The notes under the pieces were generated by a model. It was not told the DNA's origin. It did not search any database and saw only the letters and a program-made list of their open reading frames with translations. A stretch of DNA of 64,000 nucleotides from assembly GCA_903932865.1 (NCBI GenBank), contig CAIZHQ010000023.1, positions 94,631 to 158,630 of the forward strand, written 5' to 3'. This document shows positions 1 through 8,810 of the stretch, one piece after another (position 1 is the stretch's first letter; the number at the start of each line of letters is the position of its first letter). This stretch comes from an uncultured Burkholderiales bacterium. Its GTDB lineage: Bacteria; Pseudomonadota; Gammaproteobacteria; Burkholderiales; Burkholderiaceae_C. A program made the position numbers and the translations under genes.

Positions 1-1
1 C

Positions 2-154
2 ATCAGCGGCACCGTGCTGCGTGTGGACGGTGCCCGCCCGCAAATGCGCATGGGCTGGCAACAAGCCGTGGCGAAATCCGAAGTGCAAGCTCGCGATGCG
101 GTCAAACCCTTTGACGGCTTTCACCGCGCCGTGACCCCAAAGGTATTCCAATGA
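2..154 (+). CDS. C-terminal end of an SDR-family oxidoreductase (partial)
   Basis: This is the last 50 codons of a gene that begins before the window. The reading frame runs from base 2 to a TGA at 152-154, which overlaps the next start codon (ATGA). The segment SGTVLRVDGARP is the usual C-terminal motif of short-chain dehydrogenases that bind NAD(P), close to the end of the Rossmann domain. Its place directly before atuC suggests an AtuG/AtuB-like dehydrogenase of terpene alcohol or acyl-CoA breakdown, but the catalytic Tyr-x3-Lys lies outside the window, so the substrate cannot be judged. Confidence 0.7.
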   Translation: MSGTVLRVDGARPQMRMGWQQAVAKSEVQARDAVKPFDGFHRAVTPKVFQ

Positions 155-1773
155 CTTTTGAATCCACCTGGAACCCACACAGCCCCGTGGCCCAGCAGCG
201 GCGCGAAGCCGCGCTGGCCCGTCTGGCGCAGTGGCAGGCTCTGCAACAGCGCGCAGCGCTGGCCTCGGCCCAATCCAAACCGGTGTTCGACAAACGCGGA
301 CAGTTGCTGCCGCGTGAGCGCGTGGCCTTGCTGCTGGACCCTGGCGCCCCCTTCTTGCCGTTGTGTTCTTTGGCAGGCTTCATGCAAGACACACCAGACC
401 CCACCAAATCGGTGCCCGGCGGCGGCATGATCGCGGGCATCGGGTTCATCTCGGGTGTGCGTTGCATGGTGGTGGCCAGCGATTCGGGCATAGAGGCCGG
501 GGCCATACAGGCGCGGGGCTTGGAAAAAATCTTGCGCGTCCAAGAACTGGCGCTGGAAAACAAACTGCCCTTTGTGCACCTGGTCGAAAGCGCCGGGGCC
601 AACTTGATGCAGTACAAAGTCGAGGGCTTTGTATTGGGCGGCAGCCTGTTCCGAAACCTGGCACGCCTGTCGGCGGCGGGCCTGCCGGTGCTCACGGTGC
701 AGCACGGCTCGGGCACGGCAGGCGGGGCCTACATGCCGGGCCTGAGTGACACCGTGATCATGGTGCGTGGACGGTCGCGGGCCTTTCTGGCCGGGCCGCC
801 TTTGCTGAAAGCCGCCACCGGCGAAGTGGCCACCGAAGAAGAATTGGGCGGCGCCGAGATGCACACCATTGTGTCGGGCTTGGGCGAATACCTGTGCGAA
901 GACGACCGCCACGCGCTGGGCACAGCCCGCAATGTGGTGGCGCGTTGGGACTGGGCTTCGCGCAGCACGCAACACAAAGACAATGACACGTTCAAACCAC
1001 CGCGCTTTGACGCCGAAGAGCTGCTGGGCCTGATGCCCGCCCACCACCGCGAACCGATCGACATGCGCGAAGTCATCTTGCGCTTAGTGGACGACTCGGA
1101 TTTTCTGGAATTCAAACCGCTGTTTGGCGCGGCCACGGTGTGTGCCCAGGCGCGCATCGGCGGCCATGCGGTGGGCCTCATCAGCAACAACGGTCCCATC
1201 GATGTGGCCGGGGCCAACAAGGCCACGCACTTCATCCAGTGGATGTGCCAGTTGGGCCACCCCATAGTCTATTTGCAAAACACCACCGGCTACATGGTGG
1301 GCAAAGACAGCGAACAAGGCGGCATGATCAAGCACGGCTCCAAGATGATCCAAGCTGTGACCAGCGCCACCGTGCCGCAGATCACCATCCAGTGCGGTGC
1401 CTCGTTTGGCGCAGGCAACTACGGCATGTGCGGCCGGGGTTATGCGCCGCGCTTTTTGTTCAGCTGGCCGGGGGCCAAGACGGCGGTGATGGGCGGCGAG
1501 CAGGCTGCCCGCACCATGCAGATCGTGGCCGAAGCGGGCATGGCCCGCAAAGGCATCACGCCCGACCCCGAAAAAATGCAGGCCCAGTTCGACAAGATCG
1601 TGGCCCTGTTTGAAGCGCAAGCCGATGCTTTTTACACCAGCGGCCTGGTGCTGGACGACGGCGTGATCGACCCGCGTGACACCCGCAGCGTGCTGAGCTT
1701 TTGCCTCGACACCTGCTTGGAAGCCGCAGCCCGCCAACCCCGCGCCACCAGCTTTGGCGTGGCCCGCATGTAA
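151..1773 (+). CDS. atuC: Acyl-CoA carboxylase beta subunit, geranyl-CoA carboxylase type (AtuC-like)
   Basis: This 540-residue carboxyltransferase would pass CO2 from biotin to a 3-methyl-branched enoyl-CoA. Family signatures are GSGTAGGAYMPG, FLAGPPLLKAATGE and GAGNYGMCGRGYAPRF, all complete. Length matches AtuC (about 538). The gene order carboxylase beta, acyl-CoA dehydrogenase, hydratase, carboxylase alpha equals P. aeruginosa atuC-D-E-F. A leucine (liu) operon would be expected to carry HMG-CoA lyase, which is absent here. The start overlaps the upstream TGA, so translation is probably coupled. Methylcrotonyl-CoA carboxylase beta (LiuB) is the alternative; the choice of atu over liu rests on context. 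Confidence 0.82.
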   Translation: MTFESTWNPHSPVAQQRREAALARLAQWQALQQRAALASAQSKPVFDKRGQLLPRERVALLLDPGAPFLPLCSLAGFMQDTPDPTKSVPGGGMIAGIGFISGVRCMVVASDSGIEAGAIQARGLEKILRVQELALENKLPFVHLVESAGANLMQYKVEGFVLGGSLFRNLARLSAAGLPVLTVQHGSGTAGGAYMPGLSDTVIMVRGRSRAFLAGPPLLKAATGEVATEEELGGAEMHTIVSGLGEYLCEDDRHALGTARNVVARWDWASRSTQHKDNDTFKPPRFDAEELLGLMPAHHREPIDMREVILRLVDDSDFLEFKPLFGAATVCAQARIGGHAVGLISNNGPIDVAGANKATHFIQWMCQLGHPIVYLQNTTGYMVGKDSEQGGMIKHGSKMIQAVTSATVPQITIQCGASFGAGNYGMCGRGYAPRFLFSWPGAKTAVMGGEQAARTMQIVAEAGMARKGITPDPEKMQAQFDKIVALFEAQADAFYTSGLVLDDGVIDPRDTRSVLSFCLDTCLEAAARQPRATSFGVARM

Positions 1774-1799
1774 ACCACCCAACCCCACGGAGACACCCC

Positions 1800-2972
1800 A
1801 TGCAATACACCCACGAACACCGCGAGATCCAGAACACGCTCAAGCGTTTCATCGAGGCCGAAATCAACCCCCATGTGGACGAGTGGGAGGCGGCCGAAAT
1901 TTTTCCGGCGCATGAGGTCTTCAAGAAGATGGGCAACTTGGGCCTCTTGGGCCTGACCAAGCCCGAGGCCTATGGCGGCGCAGGTCTGGACTATTCGTAC
2001 AGCATGGCCATGGCCGAAGCGCTGGGCCACATCGACTGCGGCGGCATCCCCATGGCGATTGGCGTGCAGACCGACATGGCTACGCCCGCACTGGCACGTT
2101 TTGGCAGCGACGAATTGCGTGCGCAATTTTTAGCCCCGGCGATTGCGGGCGACATGGTGGGTTGCATCGGCGTGAGCGAGCCCAGCGCAGGCAGCGATGT
2201 GGCGGGCATCAAAACGGTGGCACGCAAAGACGGTGACGACTACGTGATCAGCGGCTCCAAGATGTGGATCACCAACAGCCTGCAGGCCGACTGGATGTGC
2301 ATGCTGGTCAACACGGGCGAGGGGCACGTGCATAAAAACAAAAGCCTGGTCATGGTGCCCATGCGCGAGAACGGCAAGCTGCTGCCCGGCATTGAGGTGG
2401 GCAAAAAGATCAAAAAGATTGGCATGAACAGCAGCGACACCGGCCTGATTTATTTCGACGAAGTGCGGGTGCCGCAGCGCTACCGCATCGGGGCCGAGGG
2501 CCAGGGCTTCATCTACCAAATGCAGCAGTTCCAGGAAGAACGCCTGTGGTGCGCGGCCAGCACGCTGCAGTCGCTGAGCAACTGCATCCAGTGGACGGTG
2601 GACTGGGCGCAAGAGCGCAAGCTGTTTGGTTCGACGCTGGCCGACCAGCAGTGGGTGCAGTTCAAGCTGGCCGAACTCAAGGCCGATGTGGAATGCCTGC
2701 GCGCCCTGACCTACCAGGCTTGCGAACATTACGTGGCTGGCGAAGACGTGACCGAATGGGCCACCATGGCCAAGCTCAAAGCGGGCCGGTTGAACCGCAC
2801 GGTGCCCGACACCTGCCTGCAGTTCTGGGGCGGCATGGGTTTTACCTGGGAAAACAAAGTCTCGCGCATGTACCGCGATGGCCGTCTGGCGTCGATCGGC
2901 GGCGGCGCTGACGAAGTGATGCTGGGCATATTGTCCAAAATGATGGGCATTGCCAAACGGCCACAAAAATGA
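1800..2972 (+). CDS. atuD: Acyl-CoA dehydrogenase, citronellyl-CoA dehydrogenase type (AtuD-like)
   Basis: This 390-residue flavoprotein has the acyl-CoA dehydrogenase layout: helical N domain, middle beta domain (VSEPSAGSDVAG, MWITNS) and C-terminal helical domain (WGGMGFTWENKVSRMYRD). In most family members the catalytic Glu sits near the C-terminus; here that site reads SIGGGADEV with Gly in its place. A Glu at residue 247 (QEERLW) lies where isovaleryl-CoA and long-chain dehydrogenases keep theirs, which fits a beta-methyl-branched substrate such as citronellyl-CoA. The start follows a GGAG ribosome site, 26 bases after atuC. Isovaleryl-CoA dehydrogenase is the alternative. Confidence 0.8.
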   Translation: MQYTHEHREIQNTLKRFIEAEINPHVDEWEAAEIFPAHEVFKKMGNLGLLGLTKPEAYGGAGLDYSYSMAMAEALGHIDCGGIPMAIGVQTDMATPALARFGSDELRAQFLAPAIAGDMVGCIGVSEPSAGSDVAGIKTVARKDGDDYVISGSKMWITNSLQADWMCMLVNTGEGHVHKNKSLVMVPMRENGKLLPGIEVGKKIKKIGMNSSDTGLIYFDEVRVPQRYRIGAEGQGFIYQMQQFQEERLWCAASTLQSLSNCIQWTVDWAQERKLFGSTLADQQWVQFKLAELKADVECLRALTYQACEHYVAGEDVTEWATMAKLKAGRLNRTVPDTCLQFWGGMGFTWENKVSRMYRDGRLASIGGGADEVMLGILSKMMGIAKRPQK

Positions 2973-3778
2973 ACACGCAGCACCTCTTGATCGAGCGCCA
3001 AGGCCCGGTCGAAACCTGGACCATGAACGACCCGGCCACGCGCAACGCCTTGAACGATGCCATGGTGTCCGCGCTGCTGGCGGCTTGCGCGCGGGCATCA
3101 CTGGACCCTGCGCTGCGCATCGTGGTGCTGACCGGTGCAGGCGGTGCTTTTTGCGCCGGGGGCAGCTTGGGCAGCTTTGCCAACCTGATCGGCCAGCCCT
3201 TGCAAGAGGGTGAAACCGACCCGCTCTTGGCCATGAACCGGGGCTTTGGCGACCTGCTGCATGCCCTGTCTGCCCTGCCCCAGTTGCTGGTGTGTCGGGT
3301 CGATGGCGCAGCCATGGGCGGCGGCTTTGGCTTGGTGTGTTGCGCAGACCATGTGGTGGCCACAACGCGCTCGACTCTGGGCACACCCGAGGTGACGCTG
3401 GGCCTGCCGCCTGCGCAGATCGCGCCCTTTGTGTGGCAGCGCCTGGGCGAGAGCACCGCCCGCCAATGCCTGCTGCAAGGCCTGACTTACAACACGGCAC
3501 AAGCCCTGGCGATCGGTCTGGTGCATGAAGTGGTCGAGCAGGGCAGCGCCGAAGCTTGGCAAGCCACATTGCAGCGCTTGATGCGCGCTGCCCCCGGCGC
3601 TGTGGCCAGCACCAAACAACTGCTGCGCAGCTTGCAAGCTCCGGTGCCTGACATGCGCGATGCCGCTGCACACGCTTTTGCACAAGGCTTGCGCAGCGCC
3701 GAAGCTGCCCAAGGTCTGGCCGCATTTGCACGCAAACAGACAGCGCCCTGGGCACTTTCCGGCAAGGACATTGCATGA
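2969..3778 (+). CDS. atuE: Enoyl-CoA hydratase/isomerase family protein (AtuE-like)
   Basis: This 269-residue crotonase-fold protein carries the oxyanion-hole segments GAGGAFCAGG and VDGAAMGGGFGLVCCAD. In an atu pathway it would hydrate isohexenylglutaconyl-CoA, the product of geranyl-CoA carboxylase. It overlaps the dehydrogenase stop codon by ATGA and the carboxylase alpha start in the same way, so it belongs to one transcript with coupled translation. A methylglutaconyl-CoA hydratase (LiuC) has the same fold; the pathway assignment is by gene order. Confidence 0.8.
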   Translation: MNTQHLLIERQGPVETWTMNDPATRNALNDAMVSALLAACARASLDPALRIVVLTGAGGAFCAGGSLGSFANLIGQPLQEGETDPLLAMNRGFGDLLHALSALPQLLVCRVDGAAMGGGFGLVCCADHVVATTRSTLGTPEVTLGLPPAQIAPFVWQRLGESTARQCLLQGLTYNTAQALAIGLVHEVVEQGSAEAWQATLQRLMRAAPGAVASTKQLLRSLQAPVPDMRDAAAHAFAQGLRSAEAAQGLAAFARKQTAPWALSGKDIA

Positions 3779-5763
3779 ACGCCGCTTTGCCCACCGCCTT
3801 GCCCCACCAGGTCACCCGGCTGCTGATCGCCAACCGGGGCGAGATCGCCCGCCGGGTGATCCGCACAGCCCGCCTCATGGGCATCCAGACGGTGGCCGTT
3901 TATTCCGACGCCGACCGCGATGCCTTGCATGTGCACGAAGCCGACACCGCGTTCGCTTTGGGCGGCACCTTGTCGGCCGACTCGTATTTGCGCATTGACA
4001 AACTGCTGCAAGCAGCAAGTGACAGCGGTGCCGATGCGGTGCACCCGGGTTATGGCTTTTTGAGCGAGAACGCCGAGTTCGCGCAAGCGGTGATCGACGC
4101 AGGCCTGACTTGGGTCGGCCCGCCGCCAGCGGCCATTCGGTCGCTGGGCAGCAAATCGTCCGCCAAAGCGTTGGCCATGACGCACGGCGTTCCATGTTTG
4201 CCGGGCTACTTTGGCACGGACCAGAGCGACGCCACCTTCACCGCGCATGCTGAGCAGATGGGCTTGCCGCTGATGGTCAAGGCTGTGGCTGGAGGCGGCG
4301 GGCGCGGCATGCGCCTGGTGACCGACATGAGCCAACTGCTGCCCGCACTGCACAGCGCCCGCTCCGAAGCGCTGGCCGGATTTGGCAACGGCGACTTGCT
4401 GATGGAACGCGCCTTGCTGCGCCCCCGCCACATCGAGGTACAGATCATGGCCGACCAGCATGGCCACTGCATCCACCTGGGCGAGCGCGACTGCTCGGTG
4501 CAGCGACGCCACCAAAAGATCATCGAAGAATCACCCTGCCCTGCCGTGACGCCTGCGCTGCGCGAGCAACTCGGGCAAGCGGCCATCGCACTGGCCCAAT
4601 CGGCGGGCTATGTGGGTGCGGGCACGGTGGAGTTTTTGCTGGACGAAGCCCAAAACAGCAAGCCTTTTTATCTGATGGAGATGAACACCCGTTTGCAGGT
4701 GGAACACCCCGTGACCGAGCTGCTCACCGGGCTGGACTTGGTCGAGTGGCAGCTGCGCATCGCACGCGGCGAGCCGCTGCCCCTGGCGCAAGCCGATGTG
4801 CAGCTGCAAGGCCATGTTATCGAAGTGCGCCTGTGCGCCGAAGACGCACACTTTACGCCGCAGACCGGCACGGTGCAAGCGTTTGTCGCACCCGAAGGTT
4901 TGCGTTTTGACCATGCGCTGCATGTGGGCGCGGTGGTCACGCCGCACTACGATTCGATGCTGGGCAAACTGATCGCCCACGCGCCAACTCGCCTTGAAGC
5001 GATCGACAAACTGTCCGCAGGTCTGAACCAGACCACGGTGCTGGGCCTGCCCACCAACCGGGCGTTTTTGGACGCTTGCTTGCAGCACCCAGTGTTCCGT
5101 ACAGGTGAGGCCTTGATTCCGTTTTTGGCCGAACAGGCCGATGCGGTGCGCGACGGTCTGCAAGCTCAAGGCGATGCGCGCAGCGTGGCCATGCTGGCTG
5201 TGCTCTATGCACACCAAGCGCCCGCCGCCGCGATGCCCAGCCCGTTCATGCGGCCCGTTCGCATGGGCCTGGGTGATGAGGTCTTGGCGCTGAGCCTCCA
5301 GGAGCTGGGGCTAGGGCAAGTGCGCCTTCAAATCCAAGATGCCACGCACGAGGCCCGCATGCAACGCAGTGGCGATCTGCTGCACATTGCGCTGAACGGC
5401 CGCCACTGGCAAGCCCGCGCAGTGGCCTGCACAGGCGCGGTCCAGCGCTGGCATGTGCAACTGCAAGGCCCCGAATGCGTGGAGCTTTGGCTCACCGACC
5501 AAAGCCACAGCGCGCCCAGCACCGGTGCCAGCGCCCAAGCGGCGCAGTCGCTGCGCGCGCCCTTCAATGGCAAGCTGATCGCGCTGCATGTGCAAGAAGG
5601 TCAGCAGGTGAAACAAGGCGATGCCGTGCTGGTCATCGAGTCGATGAAGCTCGAACACATTTTGTGTGCCCCGCGTGATGCGGTGGTGCACAGCCTTTTG
5701 GCCAGTGTGGGCCAACAAGTGAGCCCCGGCCAGGTGCTGGTGCAATGGAAAGACGCCGCATGA
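3775..5763 (+). CDS. atuF: Biotin-dependent acyl-CoA carboxylase alpha subunit, geranyl-CoA carboxylase type (AtuF-like)
   Basis: The protein has 662 residues: an N-terminal biotin carboxylase (LLIANRGEIARRVIRTAR; ATP-grasp loop AGGGGRGMR; HIEVQIMAD; EMNTRLQVEHPVTE), a middle linker domain, and a C-terminal biotinyl domain. The biotin lysine is Lys625 in ESMKLEHIL; most relatives read AMKMEH. It would carboxylate biotin with ATP and bicarbonate for the AtuC-like subunit. Length equals AtuF of P. aeruginosa (about 661). The start overlaps the hydratase stop (ATGA). Methylcrotonyl-CoA carboxylase alpha is the alternative. Confidence 0.83.
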   Translation: MNAALPTALPHQVTRLLIANRGEIARRVIRTARLMGIQTVAVYSDADRDALHVHEADTAFALGGTLSADSYLRIDKLLQAASDSGADAVHPGYGFLSENAEFAQAVIDAGLTWVGPPPAAIRSLGSKSSAKALAMTHGVPCLPGYFGTDQSDATFTAHAEQMGLPLMVKAVAGGGGRGMRLVTDMSQLLPALHSARSEALAGFGNGDLLMERALLRPRHIEVQIMADQHGHCIHLGERDCSVQRRHQKIIEESPCPAVTPALREQLGQAAIALAQSAGYVGAGTVEFLLDEAQNSKPFYLMEMNTRLQVEHPVTELLTGLDLVEWQLRIARGEPLPLAQADVQLQGHVIEVRLCAEDAHFTPQTGTVQAFVAPEGLRFDHALHVGAVVTPHYDSMLGKLIAHAPTRLEAIDKLSAGLNQTTVLGLPTNRAFLDACLQHPVFRTGEALIPFLAEQADAVRDGLQAQGDARSVAMLAVLYAHQAPAAAMPSPFMRPVRMGLGDEVLALSLQELGLGQVRLQIQDATHEARMQRSGDLLHIALNGRHWQARAVACTGAVQRWHVQLQGPECVELWLTDQSHSAPSTGASAQAAQSLRAPFNGKLIALHVQEGQQVKQGDAVLVIESMKLEHILCAPRDAVVHSLLASVGQQVSPGQVLVQWKDAA

Positions 5764-6941
5764 ACACCGCCGCTGGCACCGCTGGATTCACCCCCGACTT
5801 CACAAATGAAGACTTGCAAAGCCTGCAAACCACCGTAGTGCGCTTTGCCCAACAAGCCATCGCCCCGCAGGTGCCCGCTTGGGAAGAAGCCGGTCAATTT
5901 GACCGATCGCTTTACACCCAAGCCGCCGAGCTGGGCCTGCTGGGTCTGGGCTACCCCGAACACTTGGGCGGCACACCCGCGCCCTGGCGCGCCCGCAACA
6001 TGCTGTCGCAAACCTTGGCACGCCACGGCGGTAGCGGCGGTGTCATGGCCAGCCTGTTTTCTCACAACATCGGCTTGCCGCCGGTCATGGCGCATGGCAG
6101 TGCCGAGTTGCAAGCCGAAGTCGTGCCCCCCGTGCTGCGCGGCGAGCGCATCGCCGCACTGGCCATCACCGAGCCCGGTGGCGGCTCGGACGTGGCGAGC
6201 CTGCGCACCACGGCGCGTGCCGATGGGGCCGACTATCTGATCGACGGCGAAAAAGTTTTCATCACCTCGGGCCTGCGCGCCGACTGGATCACGCTGGCCG
6301 TGCGCACCCACCCGGCAAGCAAAGGGGCCAGCGGCATCTCGATGGTGGTCGTGCCGGGTGACACGCCCGGTATCTCGCGCACGCGCCTGCACAAGATGGG
6401 CTGGCACAGCTCAGACACGGCTCAACTGCGCTTTGACGGCGTGCGCGTGCCCCAGCGTTACCGCTTGGGCGATGAAGGCGCGGGCTTCAAGATGATCATG
6501 GGCAACTTCAACGGCGAGCGCTTGGCCATGTCGGCCATGGCGCTGGGTTTTGCCCAGGCTTGCTTTGACGAAGCCCTGGCCTGGGCGCGCCAGCGCCAGA
6601 CCTTTGGCGCGGCCCTGATCGAGCGCCAAGCGGTCCGCCACAAGTTGATGGACATGCAAATGCGCATCTCATCCACCCAGGCCTGGGTCGATGCCGTGAC
6701 GCAACAGGCCGATGCAGGCCAGACCGGTGCCGAGTGGGTGGCGCAGGTGTGCCTGCTCAAAAACCACGCCACCCAGACCATGCAGTTTTGCGCCGATGCC
6801 GCCGTGCAACTGCTGGGCGGCATGGGCTACATGCGCGGCACGGTGAGCGAGCGGGTGTACCGCGAAGTGAAAGTGATGATGATCGGCGGCGGGGCCGAAG
6901 AGATCATGAAAGAGTTGGCCGCCAAGCAGCTGGGGATTTGA
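5760..6941 (+). CDS. Second acyl-CoA dehydrogenase of the atu operon
   Basis: The protein has 393 residues with ITEPGGGSDVAS and KVFITSGLRADW in the middle domain and LLGGMGYMRGTVSERVYRE near the C-terminus. The usual C-terminal catalytic Glu is again Gly (MIGGGAEEIM), and Glu253 in NGERLAM stands at the long-chain/isovaleryl-type position, so this enzyme too probably takes a branched or long acyl-CoA. I chose the ATG at 5760, which overlaps the atuF stop, over one five codons upstream. It may act on a later intermediate (for example a dimethyloctenoyl-CoA or methylheptenoyl-CoA), which is inference. Confidence 0.8.
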   Translation: MNTAAGTAGFTPDFTNEDLQSLQTTVVRFAQQAIAPQVPAWEEAGQFDRSLYTQAAELGLLGLGYPEHLGGTPAPWRARNMLSQTLARHGGSGGVMASLFSHNIGLPPVMAHGSAELQAEVVPPVLRGERIAALAITEPGGGSDVASLRTTARADGADYLIDGEKVFITSGLRADWITLAVRTHPASKGASGISMVVVPGDTPGISRTRLHKMGWHSSDTAQLRFDGVRVPQRYRLGDEGAGFKMIMGNFNGERLAMSAMALGFAQACFDEALAWARQRQTFGAALIERQAVRHKLMDMQMRISSTQAWVDAVTQQADAGQTGAEWVAQVCLLKNHATQTMQFCADAAVQLLGGMGYMRGTVSERVYREVKVMMIGGGAEEIMKELAAKQLGI

Positions 6942-6976
6942 GACCCGCGCTGGGCTAAGATCAATGGCAGAGAGGT

Positions 6977-8203
6977 TCAGGCCGGTCTGGGCTGACCAGG
7001 AGGCAACTCGGCGCGCAGCGCAAAGGCCATTTGCAACATGCCGGCCAACAGCCCCACCAGCACACCCACTTGCACAGCCCGGTTGTATGAACCCAGGGCA
7101 TCGAACACCAGACCACCCCCCAAGGCCCCCAAGAAACTGCCCAGCTGGTGGCTCATGAAAGCGATACCGCCCAGCATGGCTTGCCAGCGCAGACCAAAGG
7201 TTTCGCCGATGTAGCCGGTGACCAAAGGCGCCACGCCCAGCCACAAAAAGCCCATGATGGCGGCGAACACCAGCGTGTTTTCAGGCGTTGGCACCGACAA
7301 AAAATACCAAGCCAGACCGAATGAGCGCAGCACATAAATGCCACCCAACAGCAGCAGCTTGTTGTAACGCCCACCCGCCCAACCAAAAAACAAGCTGCCC
7401 AAGACATTAAAGCCTCCAATCATGCCCAGCGCTTGAGCGCTGAGCATCGGGTCCATGCCGCACAAATCGAGGTAGGACGGTAGATGTGTGGTCAAAAATA
7501 CCAACTGCATACCGCAGACAAAATAGGCCAGTGTCATCACCGCAAAGGGCGGGTGTTTCAAGGCAAACCGGGCCATGTCGGGGGCATTGTCTTTTTCACC
7601 CACCGGTGATGGCGGCACCGGCAAGGCGTCCACCCGTCCGGCATACCAGGCGGCAGGCAAGATGATCAGGGCCATGACGACAAAACCACCCACGCCCACA
7701 CGCCAGCCATGGTCCTGCGACAGCAGCTGACCGATAGGCGCTGCCATCAAGGCACCCAAAGAACCTGCGGCGGACACGATGCCCAGCACCGTGCTGCGCA
7801 AGGCAGGCGACACCGGTCTGGAGGCCACGGCCATGGCGATGGCCGATCCATTACAGGCCATGGCCGCACCAATGGCCACCCCAGCGCCGAGGATCACCCC
7901 CAGCAAGCCCTGGGCCAGGCACAGCAAAGTCATGCCCAGGATGTAGAGCACCGCACCCGTCATCATGAGGGGCCGGTAACCGATGCGCACGGCCAACGCC
8001 CCGGCAAAGGGCTGCAAAAATCCCCAGGCCAGGTTTTGTACCGCAATGGCCAATGTGAACTCGGACACTGAAATGCCGATGTCCTTGGTCAAGGCCGGCA
8101 TGAACACACCCAGGCTTTGCCGCAAGCCCATGCTGACCGACAACATCAGCGCAGCGCCGATCAGGATGGGCAAGCCCGGGCGCAGTGCGGTCAAGAGGTT
8201 CAT
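6977..8203 (-). CDS. Major facilitator superfamily transporter
   Basis: The protein has 408 residues and about twelve hydrophobic segments, beginning with a Gly/Leu-rich helix and GLRQSLGVFMPALTKD, a pattern seen in the oxalate/formate antiporter-like branch of MFS carriers. It would move a small organic anion across the inner membrane by a gradient. The gene ends 35 bases from the end of the atu operon on the other strand, so it may serve the same catabolism, but no substrate can be read from sequence. No good ribosome site is seen before either candidate start (8203 ATG or 8230 GTG); the ATG is preferred because it begins close to the first helix. Confidence 0.75.
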   Translation of the reverse strand: MNLLTALRPGLPILIGAALMLSVSMGLRQSLGVFMPALTKDIGISVSEFTLAIAVQNLAWGFLQPFAGALAVRIGYRPLMMTGAVLYILGMTLLCLAQGLLGVILGAGVAIGAAMACNGSAIAMAVASRPVSPALRSTVLGIVSAAGSLGALMAAPIGQLLSQDHGWRVGVGGFVVMALIILPAAWYAGRVDALPVPPSPVGEKDNAPDMARFALKHPPFAVMTLAYFVCGMQLVFLTTHLPSYLDLCGMDPMLSAQALGMIGGFNVLGSLFFGWAGGRYNKLLLLGGIYVLRSFGLAWYFLSVPTPENTLVFAAIMGFLWLGVAPLVTGYIGETFGLRWQAMLGGIAFMSHQLGSFLGALGGGLVFDALGSYNRAVQVGVLVGLLAGMLQMAFALRAELPPGQPRPA

Positions 8204-8257
8204 GGTGTGCAGTCGGTTGTGCGTGGGCACAATCTAACCGCACAAGCCCATGACTGC

Positions 8258-8278
8258 TGGCCTGTGCGCGACAGGCCA
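8258..8278. other. Perfect 8-bp hairpin between zinc-ribbon gene and MFS gene
   Basis: TGGCCTGT and ACAGGCCA form a perfect stem around the loop GCGCG. No T-run follows on either strand, so it is not a classical intrinsic terminator. It lies 55 bases before the MFS start and could be an operator or an RNA hairpin in the leader. Confidence 0.45.
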
Positions 8279-8296
8279 CCTGACGCCATCTGCGCT

Positions 8297-8602
8297 TCAG
8301 TCAAAAATATCGTGCAACCAGGACTTCTTGCTTTTGTAGTGATCGCGGTCACCATCGCCATACCGCCCATCGCCATAACGCCGATCACCGTAGCCCTGTG
8401 GGCGCTGCATGCCCGGCGCTGACTGGGGCGCCTGCTGCGCCGGTACTGGCGCCGCAGGGGCCGCAGCCGCAGCGCGGTCCAGCAGTTTGTCCAGCTCGCC
8501 ACGGTCGAGCCAAATGCCTCGGCAAGCTGGGCAGTAATCGATCTCTACACCCTGGCGTTCGGCCATGACCAGCGGGGTGTCGGAACAAGTAGGGCATTTC
8601 AT
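8297..8602 (-). CDS. zf-TFIIB zinc-ribbon protein
   Basis: This 101-residue protein has two CxxC pairs (MKCPTCSD and DYCPACRGIWLDRGELDKLL), the zf-TFIIB zinc ribbon. An Ala/Pro/Gln-rich linker and a Tyr-Gly-Asp tail (about residues 72-86) follow, with a basic, aromatic C-terminus KSWLHDIFD that members of this family often keep. The role is unknown; members are thought to be cytosolic zinc-binding proteins. The start at 8602 has a good ribosome site (AAAGGA, 7 bases upstream). Confidence 0.8.
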   Translation of the reverse strand: MKCPTCSDTPLVMAERQGVEIDYCPACRGIWLDRGELDKLLDRAAAAAPAAPVPAQQAPQSAPGMQRPQGYGDRRYGDGRYGDGDRDHYKSKKSWLHDIFD

Positions 8603-8810
8603 GGTGATTCCTTTGAATTTGGACAAACTGAACATGGGATCGAACCGACATCCATTTCACGGTGTTTGGTGGCAGCACACACGTTGCAGCAAAAGGGCCA
8701 GAGCCCGCCAATGTGCCAGCTTTGCAGGTGAAATGTGGCCTGACTGTATGCGCATGATTGATCCCAAAAAAGCAGATAATGACTGATCAACCCTCTTAAA
8801 AAATCAGCTT

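Noticed and set aside
151-5763. Leucine/isovalerate (liu) operon as the reading of the carboxylase cluster
   Set aside because: Subunit families would fit, but HMG-CoA lyase is absent, gene order follows atuC-D-E-F, and atuA is nearby; the alternative is kept open in the entries.
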